From assembly GCA_017617615.1 (NCBI GenBank), contig JAFZVV010000016.1, positions 1 to 17,991 on the forward strand: 17,991 nt of DNA, given 5' to 3'. Under the pieces are notes generated by a model. That model was given only the letters and a program-made list of their open reading frames with translations. It did no database searches and was not told the origin of the DNA. This document shows positions 6,897 through 14,939 of this stretch, one piece after another (within the stretch, counting starts at the first letter, position 1; each line of letters starts with the position of its first letter). This DNA comes from Prevotella sp. (GTDB lineage: Bacteria > Bacteroidota > Bacteroidia > Bacteroidales > Bacteroidaceae). The position numbers and the translations under genes were made by a program.

Positions 6897-6915
6897 TCGC
6901 GAAGCGACAAAGGCG
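6889..6915. repeat. imperfect palindrome 2 of the array (stem GTCGC/GCGAC)
   Basis: CCTTCGTCGC-GAA-GCGACAAAGG at 6891-6913 has the same layout as palindrome 1. Compared with palindrome 1 the inner stem changes from C-G to T-A on both arms, which preserves pairing. Confidence 0.75.
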
Positions 6916-6971
6916 AATAAGCGAAAGGAAAGTGAACTCAGTAATATGAATTCTTTCTTCTTGGCCAATTA

Positions 6972-7003
6972 TTTGCAAAAATGAGAAAAAACAGTTATCT
7001 TTG
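6972..7003 (+). promoter_or_regulatory. consensus promoter of the rhamnogalacturonan lyase gene
   Basis: TTTG (6972-6975), exactly 20 bases, TATCTTTG (6996-7003): a full match to the Bacteroidota promoter. Transcription would begin near 7010, giving a leader of about 45 bases before ATG 7055. The in-frame TTG at 7001 falls inside the -7 box and so cannot be the start from this promoter. Confidence 0.75.
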
Positions 7004-7054
7004 GACAAAAATCAGTCCATACTAACCAAGACGGGATTCCAAAACGAACAGCGC

Positions 7055-10000
7055 ATGAGACAGATGGTTTTTGTGGCCTTTGTGGTGCTCAGCATGGCAA
7101 CACAGGCACAGTCGGCACTAAATAGCCGGCAGTTTAAGAAATACTGGCGTGTGGAGTCGGAATCGCCCGACTATCGGGTAACGTTCCGTGGCGACACGTG
7201 CGAGATCCTGTCGCCCAAGGGACTTACCCTCTGGCGCAAGGAACAGTTGCACGAGGGCCAGACCGTGGAGTATGATGCCTGTGTGATGGATGAGGGGAAA
7301 GAGGGCGACCGCCTGAGCGACCTCAACTGCTTCTTCCTGGCCAGCGACCCCCATGCCCGTGACATCTGGGCAAGGGCATCGTGGCGCAGCGGCATCTTCA
7401 CGCGCTGCTACACGCTGCAGACATACTATCTCGGTTATGGTGGCAACCACAACACGACGACGCGTTTCCGTCGTTACGATGGCGACGAGGCGGGCGTGGA
7501 AGATGCTGCCCGTCGTCCCGCCATTCTGAAGGAGTATACCGATGAGGCGCATCTGCTCAAGGCTAACCACTGGTATCACGTGAAGATAGAGAGTAAGACG
7601 GGCCATACTCGCTTCTTCATCGACGGGGAGTGCATCGTCGACTATGCTGACCCGCAGCCGCTGCGGGAGGGATGGTTCGGTTTCCGTACCACGCTGTCGC
7701 GCACGTGTATAACCAATTTTAGATATTACGACACGCCGACGCTCAACTACGGTTCCACGGGCGTACCCCTGCACTGGCTCGATGGCACGCCCCCTGTCGC
7801 ACAGCCCGTGAGTTTCGGTGTCCCCTTCGCCCAGGGCGAGTTGCGCGACGTCGCCACACTCACGCTCAACCATGGCATCGCCACCGACACATGGGTGAAT
7901 GCCCGATGGCCCGACGGGTCGGTGAAATGGGCAGGCATGGCTGCGGTGGTTCCCGGCGATATCGATGACCTGAAGGTTGTCCGACAGTCAGCGAAAGTGA
8001 AGGACAGCAGCCTGACCGTCAGCGAGGATGCCCGGCATATCACCATACAGACAGGACGGCTTATGGTATGGTTGTCGAAGAACGGACAGCTGTTGTTCGA
8101 CAGTCTCTCGATAGACGGCCGTCGGGTGGGAGGGGGTGCCGTACTGACGGCGTCTGCCAACGGCGTCGACTACACCTCGTCGGTCAGGAAGATGACCGTG
8201 GAGCACCAGGGCCGTGTGCGTGCCGTCGTCAGGATAGAGGGCGTACATCAGTCGCCTGACCGAGAGTGGCTGCCTTTCACCATACGCCTCTATTTCTATG
8301 CGGGCAGCGAGCAGGTGCGTATGGTGCACACGTTTGTCTACGATGGCGACCAGCAGCACGACATGATTTCGTCGCTGGGGGTGCGACTGAGGGTGCCGAT
8401 GCGTGAGGCGGCATACAACCGGCATGTGGCGTTCGCCACGGGCGACGACGGCGTGTGGTCGGAGCCGGTGCAAGTGCTCGAGGGGGGCAGCGACCGCTCG
8501 CGTCTGCGGGCATTGCAGATGTCTGGCGCCCATATCGCCGTCGACGCTATCCCGCCGCGAATGCGTCCATTGCTCAGCGACTGGGCACAATGGGATGGCT
8601 ACCGCCTCTCACAACTCACCGACAACTCGTTCTCCATCCGCAAACGGGCTACTGCCGTGAGTCCCTGGCTGGGCACGCTGACGGGCGTCCGCTCTCCGGG
8701 CTATGCGTTCGTGGGCGACACCCAGGGGGGTATCGGCGTGGCACTGAAGGATTTTTGGCAGTCGTATCCCTCGACCATCGAGGTGGACAAGGCGCGCAGC
8801 GATGAAGCGGAACTGACGCTGTGGCTATGGAGCCCGGAGGCGGAGCCGATGAATCTCTGTCACTACGATACCGTGGCTCATGGCTTGCGTGCGAGTTACG
8901 AGGACGTGCAGGAGGGCTTGAGTACGCCCTACGGCATTGCCCGTAGCAGTGTGGTGTGGATTCTCCCACAGGCTTCGTATGGCGGCAAGACACAGGTGGC
9001 TGCCGATGCGCGTCGCCTGACAGCCGACGCACGTCTGCTGCCCACACCGGAGTATCTCTATGAGAAAAGGACTTTCGGCATCTGGTCGCTGCCGCAGGGC
9101 GACAATGCCGTGGAGCGGCGCCTAAGCCAATACATTGATTTCTACAGGGATGCCATCGAACAACAGAAGTGGTATGGCTTCTGGAACTATGGCGACATCA
9201 TGCATGCCTACGACATCGACCGCCACTCCTGGCGCTATGATGTGGGAGGCTATGCGTGGGACAATACCGAACTGGCGACGCCCATGTGGCTGTGGTACAA
9301 CTTCCTGCGCACGGGAAGGGCGGATGTCTGGCGGATGGCCGAGGCGATGACGCGTCACAACAGCGAGGTCGACACCTATCACATCGGACCCCTCGCCCCA
9401 TTGGGCAGCCGCCATAACGTGAGCCACTGGGGATGTGGTGCCAAGGAGGCGCGTATCAGTCAGGCGGCGTTCAGCCGGTTCTATTATTACCTGACCACCG
9501 ATGAGCGCACGGGCGACCTGATGACCGAACAGGTGGATGCCGACACGCTGCTCTACCACCTCGACCCGATGCGGTTGGCAGAGCCGCGCGAGAAATACCC
9601 GTGCAGTGCGCCGGCGCGTCTGCGCGTGGGTCCCGACTGGCTGGCGTATGCAGGCAACTGGATGACGGAATGGGAAAGGACGGGCAACCTGAAGTATCGT
9701 GATAAGATCGTGACGGGCATGCGCTCCATTGCCGCTCTGCCCGACGGCGTGTTCACCGGCAACCTCGCCAAGGGCTATGACCCTGCCACAGGACGCCTCT
9801 CCTACGATGGCGACCCCGCGTTGCGCTCCACCAACCACCTGCTCTCCATCATGGGGGGCTTCGAGGTGATGAACGAACTGCTGCCGCTTACCGGCGAGAC
9901 GTCGTTTGCCGCCACATGGCTCGACCTCGCACGCCGTTACAAGAAGATGGCACTGGAAATACGCCACAACAACTTCCCCGTGCGACGACTCGAGGCTTAT

Positions 10001-10216
10001 GCCGCCTGGCACGACCGTGATGCCGCGAGGATGGCTGCCACCTGGCAGGCGCTATGGGGACTGGCTGACCACGGACTTCGTCTGCCCGAAGCGTCTACGC
10101 ATCTGATGCCGCCTGAGGTGCCCATGCCGATGGATGAACTCCCCGGACTGAGCACCAATAACGCCGCGCTCTGGAGCCTGGACGCGATTTATATGCTCGA
10201 GGTGATTAATCCGTGA
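7055..10216 (+). CDS. exo-rhamnogalacturonan lyase-like protein (DUF6250-like + PcRGLX/YetA-like)
   Basis: A 1053-residue exported enzyme predicted to cleave the rhamnogalacturonan-I backbone by beta-elimination (PL26-like). ATG 7055 gives a short signal peptide (MRQMVFVAFVVLSMATQAQS); the longer TTG start at 7001 lies in the promoter. About 30-235 is a concanavalin-like beta-sandwich (NHNTTTRFRRYDG, WYHVKIES, TRFFIDGE, GWFGFRTTLS), like DUF6250. About 245-360 matches the N-terminal barrel of PcRGLX/YetA proteins (GVPFAQGEL, ARWPDGSVKWAG), followed by a central beta-sandwich to about 660. From about 690 comes the alpha/alpha toroid (GFWNYGDIMHAYD, GPLAPLGSRHNVSHWGCG). Domain order is that of the exo-lyase family. 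I cannot point to catalytic residues with confidence. It stands alone on the plus strand between two minus-strand operons of related function. Confidence 0.8.
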   Translation: MRQMVFVAFVVLSMATQAQSALNSRQFKKYWRVESESPDYRVTFRGDTCEILSPKGLTLWRKEQLHEGQTVEYDACVMDEGKEGDRLSDLNCFFLASDPHARDIWARASWRSGIFTRCYTLQTYYLGYGGNHNTTTRFRRYDGDEAGVEDAARRPAILKEYTDEAHLLKANHWYHVKIESKTGHTRFFIDGECIVDYADPQPLREGWFGFRTTLSRTCITNFRYYDTPTLNYGSTGVPLHWLDGTPPVAQPVSFGVPFAQGELRDVATLTLNHGIATDTWVNARWPDGSVKWAGMAAVVPGDIDDLKVVRQSAKVKDSSLTVSEDARHITIQTGRLMVWLSKNGQLLFDSLSIDGRRVGGGAVLTASANGVDYTSSVRKMTVEHQGRVRAVVRIEGVHQSPDREWLPFTIRLYFYAGSEQVRMVHTFVYDGDQQHDMISSLGVRLRVPMREAAYNRHVAFATGDDGVWSEPVQVLEGGSDRSRLRALQMSGAHIAVDAIPPRMRPLLSDWAQWDGYRLSQLTDNSFSIRKRATAVSPWLGTLTGVRSPGYAFVGDTQGGIGVALKDFWQSYPSTIEVDKARSDEAELTLWLWSPEAEPMNLCHYDTVAHGLRASYEDVQEGLSTPYGIARSSVVWILPQASYGGKTQVAADARRLTADARLLPTPEYLYEKRTFGIWSLPQGDNAVERRLSQYIDFYRDAIEQQKWYGFWNYGDIMHAYDIDRHSWRYDVGGYAWDNTELATPMWLWYNFLRTGRADVWRMAEAMTRHNSEVDTYHIGPLAPLGSRHNVSHWGCGAKEARISQAAFSRFYYYLTTDERTGDLMTEQVDADTLLYHLDPMRLAEPREKYPCSAPARLRVGPDWLAYAGNWMTEWERTGNLKYRDKIVTGMRSIAALPDGVFTGNLAKGYDPATGRLSYDGDPALRSTNHLLSIMGGFEVMNELLPLTGETSFAATWLDLARRYKKMALEIRHNNFPVRRLEAYAAWHDRDAARMAATWQALWGLADHGLRLPEASTHLMPPEVPMPMDELPGLSTNNAALWSLDAIYMLEVINP

Positions 10217-10319
10217 CTCAACTTCGCAAGTAGGAATTTTTAAGGAATATAGTAGGGTTAAAGTCATTCAGATTGGGAATAACATCCCCCAAGATGGTCA
10301 TATAGTGGACATATGTCTT

Positions 10320-10340
10320 TTTAACTTCCCTTTAACTTCC
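10320..10340. repeat. tandem 10-bp repeat with 11-bp period
   Basis: TTTAACTTCC occurs at 10320-10329 and 10331-10340 in the 171-bp spacer between the convergent lyase and GH105 genes. The spacer also has GACATATGTC (10308-10317), but no strong terminator hairpin. Confidence 0.55.
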
Positions 10341-10387
10341 GATATTTGGGCGAATGCGAAGCTTGAGCCCGAGATTTTTAGGAAACG

Positions 10388-11821
10388 TCAGTAGCGGATG
10401 CTGCCGTCGTAGTTGAAAATGGGTTCGTCGGTAGGCACGTCGTTGTCGTAGAAGGTCACGGCAGAGTCGTTCGACTTCGGGTGCTGTTGCCTGAGCAGCC
10501 TGAGCATCTCGGCACCCGCCCAGATGACGGGACCGTAGCCATGGGCTGCCATCACATGCACGGGACGATAGGCATAGAACGACGGGTCGTAGCCCATGCC
10601 CGTTCCCACACAGCATTTCTCCACCTGTCCTTTCTCGTTCACCGATGCCGCTATGGCATGCCAGCCCAACTGTGCCACGGGACCGTAGACCTTGGCGTCT
10701 ATCCAACCCTTGTTGATGGCATGGGCGAGGCAATAGGTATAGATGGCGGTGGCGGATGACTCGAGGAAGGTGTCGTTGCGGTCGAGCAACTGGTGCAAGT
10801 AGCCGTCGTGGCTCTGCACGGCAGCCAGTCCGCGGGCGTGGCTCTTCAGCAACTGCAGGATGTCGGCACGACGTGGGTGGTCGTCGGGCAACACGTCGAG
10901 CACCTCGCAGAGGGTGAGGATGGCCCAGCCGTTGGCACGGCCCCAGTGGAAGGCGGGATGCTCTTCCATCGACTCTACCCAGCCGTGGCGGAAGAGGCCT
11001 TTCTCCGGCACCCACATCCGTTGGGCAAACTGCAATACCAGGCGGGCGGCCTCGTCATAGTATTTCGTGTCGCCGGTATACTTGCCCATATAGGCCACTG
11101 TGGGGATGCCCATGAACATGTCGTCGAGCCAGAGGGTGTTGTGCTGCGGACGGAGACGGGCGAAGGTGCCGTCGGGCAGACGGTATTCCTTGTTCAGGAT
11201 ATAGTCGGCATAGTGGCGGATGCGCTCGTCGATGAGGGTCTTCAACGGTTTCTCGGCTTGGTTGAAGATGGTGAACGTCGCCTTGATCATCGATGTGCAG
11301 ATGGCACCGGCATCGTCGAGGGCGTGTGGGTCGATGACGCGGCGCACGTTGCCGTCAATCTGCTTGTTCTTCTCGTAGACTTTCTGGAAGTAGGGGGCCA
11401 TCTCGGCCAACAGCCTGTGGCGCGAGTAGACATAGTCGCGGTAGGCTTCGTCGCCCGTGGCTTCGTAGGCGGCAAGCACGCCCGAATAGGTGACGCCCCA
11501 TTCATAGCTGGTGAGTCGGAAACCGCCCTGTTTCAGATAGGTGTCGGCATTGATGTCCTTAAGTCGGGTGACTTCCTTGCCGGTGTTCTTGTCTACCAGC
11601 GTGGCGGGGGTCTCGGCGCTGATGTACCGCAGCACACGGTCCATCACGTTTTTCACCTGTTCGGGTGTCGACACGCCGTAGCCGATGCGGTAGGCGGGTT
11701 TCATCAGGTGGAGTGGGGTGTTGCTGTCGTTCACCTGTTGGGCACCCGCCGTGCCGGCGATGGCCAGGGTCAGGGCAATGACCCATGTCTTGCAGTAGTT
11801 TGTCATATTGGTCTTTTTCAT
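10388..11821 (-). CDS. glycoside hydrolase family 105, unsaturated rhamnogalacturonyl hydrolase
   Basis: A 477-residue (alpha/alpha)6-barrel enzyme that removes the terminal 4,5-unsaturated galacturonic acid left by rhamnogalacturonan or pectin lyases, through hydration of the double bond. Residues 1-28 include a signal peptide (ALTLAIAGTAGAQ), so it should work in the periplasm. Family hallmarks: LRPQHNTLWLDDMFMGIP (223-240) with the Asp 233/234 pair, one of which is the likely general acid; FHWGRANGWA (291-300); SHDGYLHQLLD (337-347); and ESSATA (354-359). ATG 11821 was chosen; a second Met (residue 6) is possible. The start lies 28 bp after the stop of the Imm32-like gene, with no separate promoter visible, so the two are probably co-transcribed. 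Function agrees with the adjacent lyase and GH28. Confidence 0.9.
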   Translation of the reverse strand: MKKTNMTNYCKTWVIALTLAIAGTAGAQQVNDSNTPLHLMKPAYRIGYGVSTPEQVKNVMDRVLRYISAETPATLVDKNTGKEVTRLKDINADTYLKQGGFRLTSYEWGVTYSGVLAAYEATGDEAYRDYVYSRHRLLAEMAPYFQKVYEKNKQIDGNVRRVIDPHALDDAGAICTSMIKATFTIFNQAEKPLKTLIDERIRHYADYILNKEYRLPDGTFARLRPQHNTLWLDDMFMGIPTVAYMGKYTGDTKYYDEAARLVLQFAQRMWVPEKGLFRHGWVESMEEHPAFHWGRANGWAILTLCEVLDVLPDDHPRRADILQLLKSHARGLAAVQSHDGYLHQLLDRNDTFLESSATAIYTYCLAHAINKGWIDAKVYGPVAQLGWHAIAASVNEKGQVEKCCVGTGMGYDPSFYAYRPVHVMAAHGYGPVIWAGAEMLRLLRQQHPKSNDSAVTFYDNDVPTDEPIFNYDGSIRY

Positions 11822-11849
11822 TTCGTTTTTACATCTCCATCTGGAAATC

Positions 11850-12059
11850 TTAGTCGATTCTCTCGATAATCAGTTCGATGGAGTCATCCTCAAGGGAATT
11901 GTACTTGTCGTAATGGATATGCGTGCCAGGTGCTTCGCCGGCCAAAGCCACGAGCTGTTTGGCGAGCGACAACATCCCCTCACCGTTTGCCGACAGTGTC
12001 ACGCTATGGCCATCACCCCCGACGCTTATCTTGTATCCATCTACCCATTCTATGTTCAT
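11850..12059 (-). CDS. Imm32-like immunity protein
   Basis: A 69-residue cytoplasmic protein with no signal peptide. The pattern SANGEGMLSLAKQLVALAG (23-41), then PGTHIHYDKYNSLED and a final SIELIIER matches the Imm32 immunity family as I know it: small proteins that protect against polymorphic toxins and often occur as orphans. There is no toxin gene in the window, so it may be a scavenged or repurposed member. It is the first gene of a probable operon with GH105 and has a full consensus promoter. The assignment is by recognisable motifs only; a domestic role linked to GH105 cannot be excluded. Confidence 0.72.
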   Translation of the reverse strand: MNIEWVDGYKISVGGDGHSVTLSANGEGMLSLAKQLVALAGEAPGTHIHYDKYNSLEDDSIELIIERID

Positions 12060-12072
12060 GGCCGATATTAGT

Positions 12073-12084
12073 TTAGTATACTAA
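12073..12084. promoter_or_regulatory. 12-bp perfect palindrome in the leader of the Imm32-GH105 operon
   Basis: TTAGTATACTAA lies between the promoter (12121-12152) and the start codon at 12059. It could be an operator or a weak hairpin; no partner regulator is in the window. Confidence 0.3.
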
Positions 12085-12120
12085 TAAAAGTAATTGTTTG
12101 AAGGCAGTATAACTCTCCCG

Positions 12121-12152
12121 CAAAGATATAGTAAAATGATGGTATTTCCAAA
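12121..12152 (-). promoter_or_regulatory. consensus promoter of the Imm32-GH105 operon
   Basis: On the minus strand: TTTG (12149-12152), exactly 20 bases, TATCTTTG (12121-12128). Both boxes are perfect. The leader to ATG 12059 would be about 55 bases. Confidence 0.75.
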
Positions 12153-12244
12153 CAAAGTTATTTTTTTGTAAACCATCGTATGGATGGAATGGTGATGAAT
12201 AAGTGGATTGTCATGATGGAATCATCTTTTTTCCTATATCATGC

Positions 12245-12273
12245 TTTGTTTTCTCTTTTTTTTCGTATTTTTG
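12245..12273 (+). promoter_or_regulatory. promoter of the lipoprotein hydrolase operon
   Basis: TTTG (12245-12248), 17 bases, TATTTTTG (12266-12273). The -7 box is a perfect TAnnTTTG; the spacer is a little short. It lies about 60 bases before ATG 12337. The 12060-12336 spacer thus holds two divergent promoters and nothing else I can support. Confidence 0.5.
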
Positions 12274-12336
12274 GGCTTTAATTACAAATGATGCTGTTAA
12301 TGGCATGCTTTGAAGTGTTGAAAACGCCTCTTTGCC

Positions 12337-13956
12337 ATGAAAAAAAACTTTAGTATAATTGTTCTGCTTCTGACAGTCCTTTTCTTCTGTGCGTGCAAGG
12401 ATACAACGTTTGTGAACTCTCTAAATGGTATCTATCAGACCAACCTGCCCGATGGTGAGCTGTTGCTGGTAGTACCAGAAGAAGGTGATGCTTATTGTGT
12501 GGTTTGCAGATATAATAAGACCGACTCCATCTTTGAAAGCGACTCTATCCTCGTTACCTTCGATGCGGAAACGGTAAAAGACATTTCCGGCAACACCATC
12601 GCCAAACTCCGTCTCAACAACGACAGTCTCTATGCTATGGTGACCTCTTCGACAGGTGAAGAAATCACTTCTAAACTCGAACACCATGACTTCGTGGCTC
12701 CCGACAAACCCATCGTCACGAAGCATCCCATACGCTATCTCGAACCCATCACCTCGGATACGGCCATGGTGGTGTCGGATATCTTATACTCTACAGCTTC
12801 TGGTTTCTATTCTTCCAATCCCGTGGGCGACATACCCATTTCAGAATATGATACCTATATCGATGCCATGCTCGACAAATATGAGTTCTCGACAAAGGAC
12901 ATCGATCTCCATATGGATATCTATTCCATTGAAAACGACACGGTGAAACAACGACCTCTCATCATCTTGCTGCATGGAGGCGCTTTCCTCTTCGGTGATA
13001 AGGCAGGGACGTTCATGCGCCACCTGGCACAGCACTTTGCCACAAGAGGCTATATGGTGGCTTCTCTCAATTACAGAATGGGATGCTCGTTCGGTGGTAT
13101 TGTCACCATCCAGCGTACCATCTACAGGGCTGTTCAGGATACCGACAGGGCTATTCGCTTTCTCATCAGTCATTCCGACGATTTTGGCTTCGACCCTCAT
13201 TCCATTTTCTTGGTTGGACACAGCGCAGGTGCCATCACAGCCCTCACGGCTTCAGTGATGACAGACGACGAGAGCGACGATGACGTGACGTCGGCGCCCT
13301 TCCGTAGGGATCTGGGGAGTCTTCCCCCAATCGTGCCTCCTCTGGGGACGATAGGCCTCTGGGGAGCGATTACCGACCTGGACCTTATCGACAGAGCCGA
13401 CAATCCCGATTTCCTGCTCATGCATGGCACCGACGACGACATCGTGCCTTTCCGCGAAGGCATCCCCTTCGTCAAGAACATGCCGGGGGTGCTCGACCTG
13501 TTCCTCAACCGGTCGAATAGACTCTATGGCAGTGGGGCCATCAAGGAAAAGATGGACCAGCTGGGACTCCCTTGCCAAGTCCACTTCTTCCCAGGGCTCA
13601 ACCATGACCCACATCTGAATGAGGAAGGAAAGTTCAACGACAACATCCATGTCGTAGACAGCATCACCACCTCGTTTCTCTATAGCAAGTTAGACAAGTT
13701 ATGTAACCCAATTTTTGGAGGTAATATTGCTAACTACATCCAGCGCTATGATATCTTTAGCGATGTTGACATCAGGGAAATAGCATGGCATGTCAGGGGC
13801 GGTCTTCTCTACAAAAGGGTATCCGACACAGAGATAGACTGTTATATGTTTACCAATGCACCATTGTCGGAGGTAAGCGCCGAGGTGGTGTTGGCGAATG
13901 GGCTCACGGTGAAACGGGTGTATAGAAAGAATGGAAATACAATAAACAAATACTAA
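12337..13956 (+). CDS. lipoprotein alpha/beta hydrolase (carboxylesterase-like)
   Basis: A 539-residue secreted esterase-type hydrolase. A hydrophobic signal ends in LFFCAC, so Cys 20 is the likely lipidated residue; the following K-D resembles the Bacteroidota surface-export signal. Residues 25-195 are an extra N-terminal region of unknown fold. The hydrolase domain shows the oxyanion motif HGGAFLFG (213-220), the nucleophile motif GHSAG with Ser 296, the acid in HGTDDDIVPF (Asp 366-368) and His 423 in PGLNHD. It resembles COG0657/BD-FAE-type esterases; the substrate could be acetyl or feruloyl groups on plant polysaccharide, but this is inference from the neighbourhood. About 90 residues after the domain are unexplained. 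It is followed 13 bp later by another lipoprotein gene in the same operon. Confidence 0.85.
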   Translation: MKKNFSIIVLLLTVLFFCACKDTTFVNSLNGIYQTNLPDGELLLVVPEEGDAYCVVCRYNKTDSIFESDSILVTFDAETVKDISGNTIAKLRLNNDSLYAMVTSSTGEEITSKLEHHDFVAPDKPIVTKHPIRYLEPITSDTAMVVSDILYSTASGFYSSNPVGDIPISEYDTYIDAMLDKYEFSTKDIDLHMDIYSIENDTVKQRPLIILLHGGAFLFGDKAGTFMRHLAQHFATRGYMVASLNYRMGCSFGGIVTIQRTIYRAVQDTDRAIRFLISHSDDFGFDPHSIFLVGHSAGAITALTASVMTDDESDDDVTSAPFRRDLGSLPPIVPPLGTIGLWGAITDLDLIDRADNPDFLLMHGTDDDIVPFREGIPFVKNMPGVLDLFLNRSNRLYGSGAIKEKMDQLGLPCQVHFFPGLNHDPHLNEEGKFNDNIHVVDSITTSFLYSKLDKLCNPIFGGNIANYIQRYDIFSDVDIREIAWHVRGGLLYKRVSDTEIDCYMFTNAPLSEVSAEVVLANGLTVKRVYRKNGNTINKY

Positions 13957-13969
13957 TACTTTTATCGTT

Positions 13970-14701
13970 ATGTACAAGAACATTTACAATTGGTCGTTGC
14001 TTCTTATTGCGTTTTTTCTCCTTAGCTGTGAGCAGCGTGACCCGGAAGTAGAATTCCAGCGTCTGGCAGAAACGTCGTTCACCAATGTTCGGGATGCCAT
14101 CGATGCCACGAATGATTACATTGATTATTTCTACAAGAAGTCGAGTCGACATTTGCAGGAGGTCTATCAGATGCGGACAGAATACCGTGTCATGGACGCT
14201 TTGTTCAATGAATCATACCATGACTATGTTGAATTCATTGATAGGGTAAACGAGGCAAAAAATAAGGGTGAAGACAGCAGTTCTGCCGGTGTTAGGGAAA
14301 CATGGAGACAACTTTTCTCGAAAAAGAAGCACAGCCTTTTGGATCCTGGTCTGGAGAAGTTGGACAAGAGTTCCTTTGAAGCATACATGTCTGAGAATGC
14401 CAGAGAGTTGTGCAAGGATGGGACAATTTTCATGAAGGCAGATGAATGTGATGTCGTTGAGTTGGGTGAACCACAACTCACAGACGATGGATTCTCAAAA
14501 ACATGCGAAGGCACTTTCAGGGTACATCTGAAAGGCAAACTTGTAGGCTTGTTGAAATCCACCGCGCTGATTAAACTGAAAGGCAAGATTGTGGGCGACG
14601 GTATCCCCACATTCCAATATAAAATGGTTGAATACGAAATCATCGAGGCACCAACAGAATTGAAGGACGTCATTTCAACCGCAGCGCAGTTATTGATTTA
14701 A
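13970..14701 (+). CDS. lipoprotein of unknown function
   Basis: A 243-residue protein with a signal peptide and lipobox (FFLLSC, Cys 20). The mature part begins EQRDPEVEF. Residues 30-150 are mainly helical and charged (NVRDAIDATNDYIDYFYKK, RETWRQLFSKKK). Residues 165-230 look beta-rich (CEGTFRVHLKGKLVGLLKSTALIKLKGKIVGDG). I do not recognise the family. It starts 13 bp after the hydrolase stop, so the two probably act together, perhaps as partner lipoproteins in the outer membrane. Confidence 0.78.
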   Translation: MYKNIYNWSLLLIAFFLLSCEQRDPEVEFQRLAETSFTNVRDAIDATNDYIDYFYKKSSRHLQEVYQMRTEYRVMDALFNESYHDYVEFIDRVNEAKNKGEDSSSAGVRETWRQLFSKKKHSLLDPGLEKLDKSSFEAYMSENARELCKDGTIFMKADECDVVELGEPQLTDDGFSKTCEGTFRVHLKGKLVGLLKSTALIKLKGKIVGDGIPTFQYKMVEYEIIEAPTELKDVISTAAQLLI

Positions 14702-14793
14702 ATACGATGTAATAGTTGTTCACAAAAATCATATAGGCACCTCATGGGGGATTATCTCTTGTGGGGTGTTGTTTTATTTCGAGAAAAAAAGTC

Positions 14794-14815
14794 TTTTCGA
14801 AAAAGCATGCTTTTT
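14794..14815. promoter_or_regulatory. overlapping palindromes at the -33 region of the 14940 gene
   Basis: TTTTCGAAAA (14794-14803) and AAAAAGCATGCTTTTT (14800-14815) overlap each other, and the second runs into the -33 TTTG (14813-14816). The position suits an operator. The longer palindrome could also help terminate the upstream operon, but the stem is A/T-dominated. Confidence 0.4.
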
Positions 14816-14846
14816 GCACTCTAATTCATTTTTTTTATTACTTTTG
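14813..14846 (+). promoter_or_regulatory. promoter of the 14940 lipoprotein gene
   Basis: TTTG (14813-14816), 22 bases, TACTTTTG (14839-14846, perfect -7 box). The leader would be about 87 bases. It probably also serves the barrel gene at 15468. Confidence 0.6.
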
Positions 14847-14939
14847 CACCACTTATCAACAAAAGAGTTCATATACACAGGGAAACGCCCATATATGAGT
14901 CTCTGCTGAATTAACACGCATAAACGAAATCGCTTAGAA

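Larger units (their letters stand above)
6727..6940. repeat. array of about 88-bp promoter-bearing palindromic repeats
   Basis: The divergent spacer between the glycosyltransferase and lyase genes contains three related modules: a diverged one (6727-6799), a clear one (6800-6888) and a partial one (6889-about 6940). Shared landmarks are a short palindrome with loop GAA, then CAAAGG-(TA)-CGAATAAGCGA, GGAAAG, and in the first two CAAAACAAA/TTTTGTTTC. The spacing between the two palindromes is 89 bp. The remaining spacer (6941-7054) holds the lyase promoter and leader. I infer a dispersed intergenic repeat family; only the local copies are visible here. Confidence 0.7.

Noticed and set aside
7001..7054. 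TTG start adding 18 residues to the lyase
   Set aside because: It falls inside the TATCTTTG box and would bury the signal peptide.
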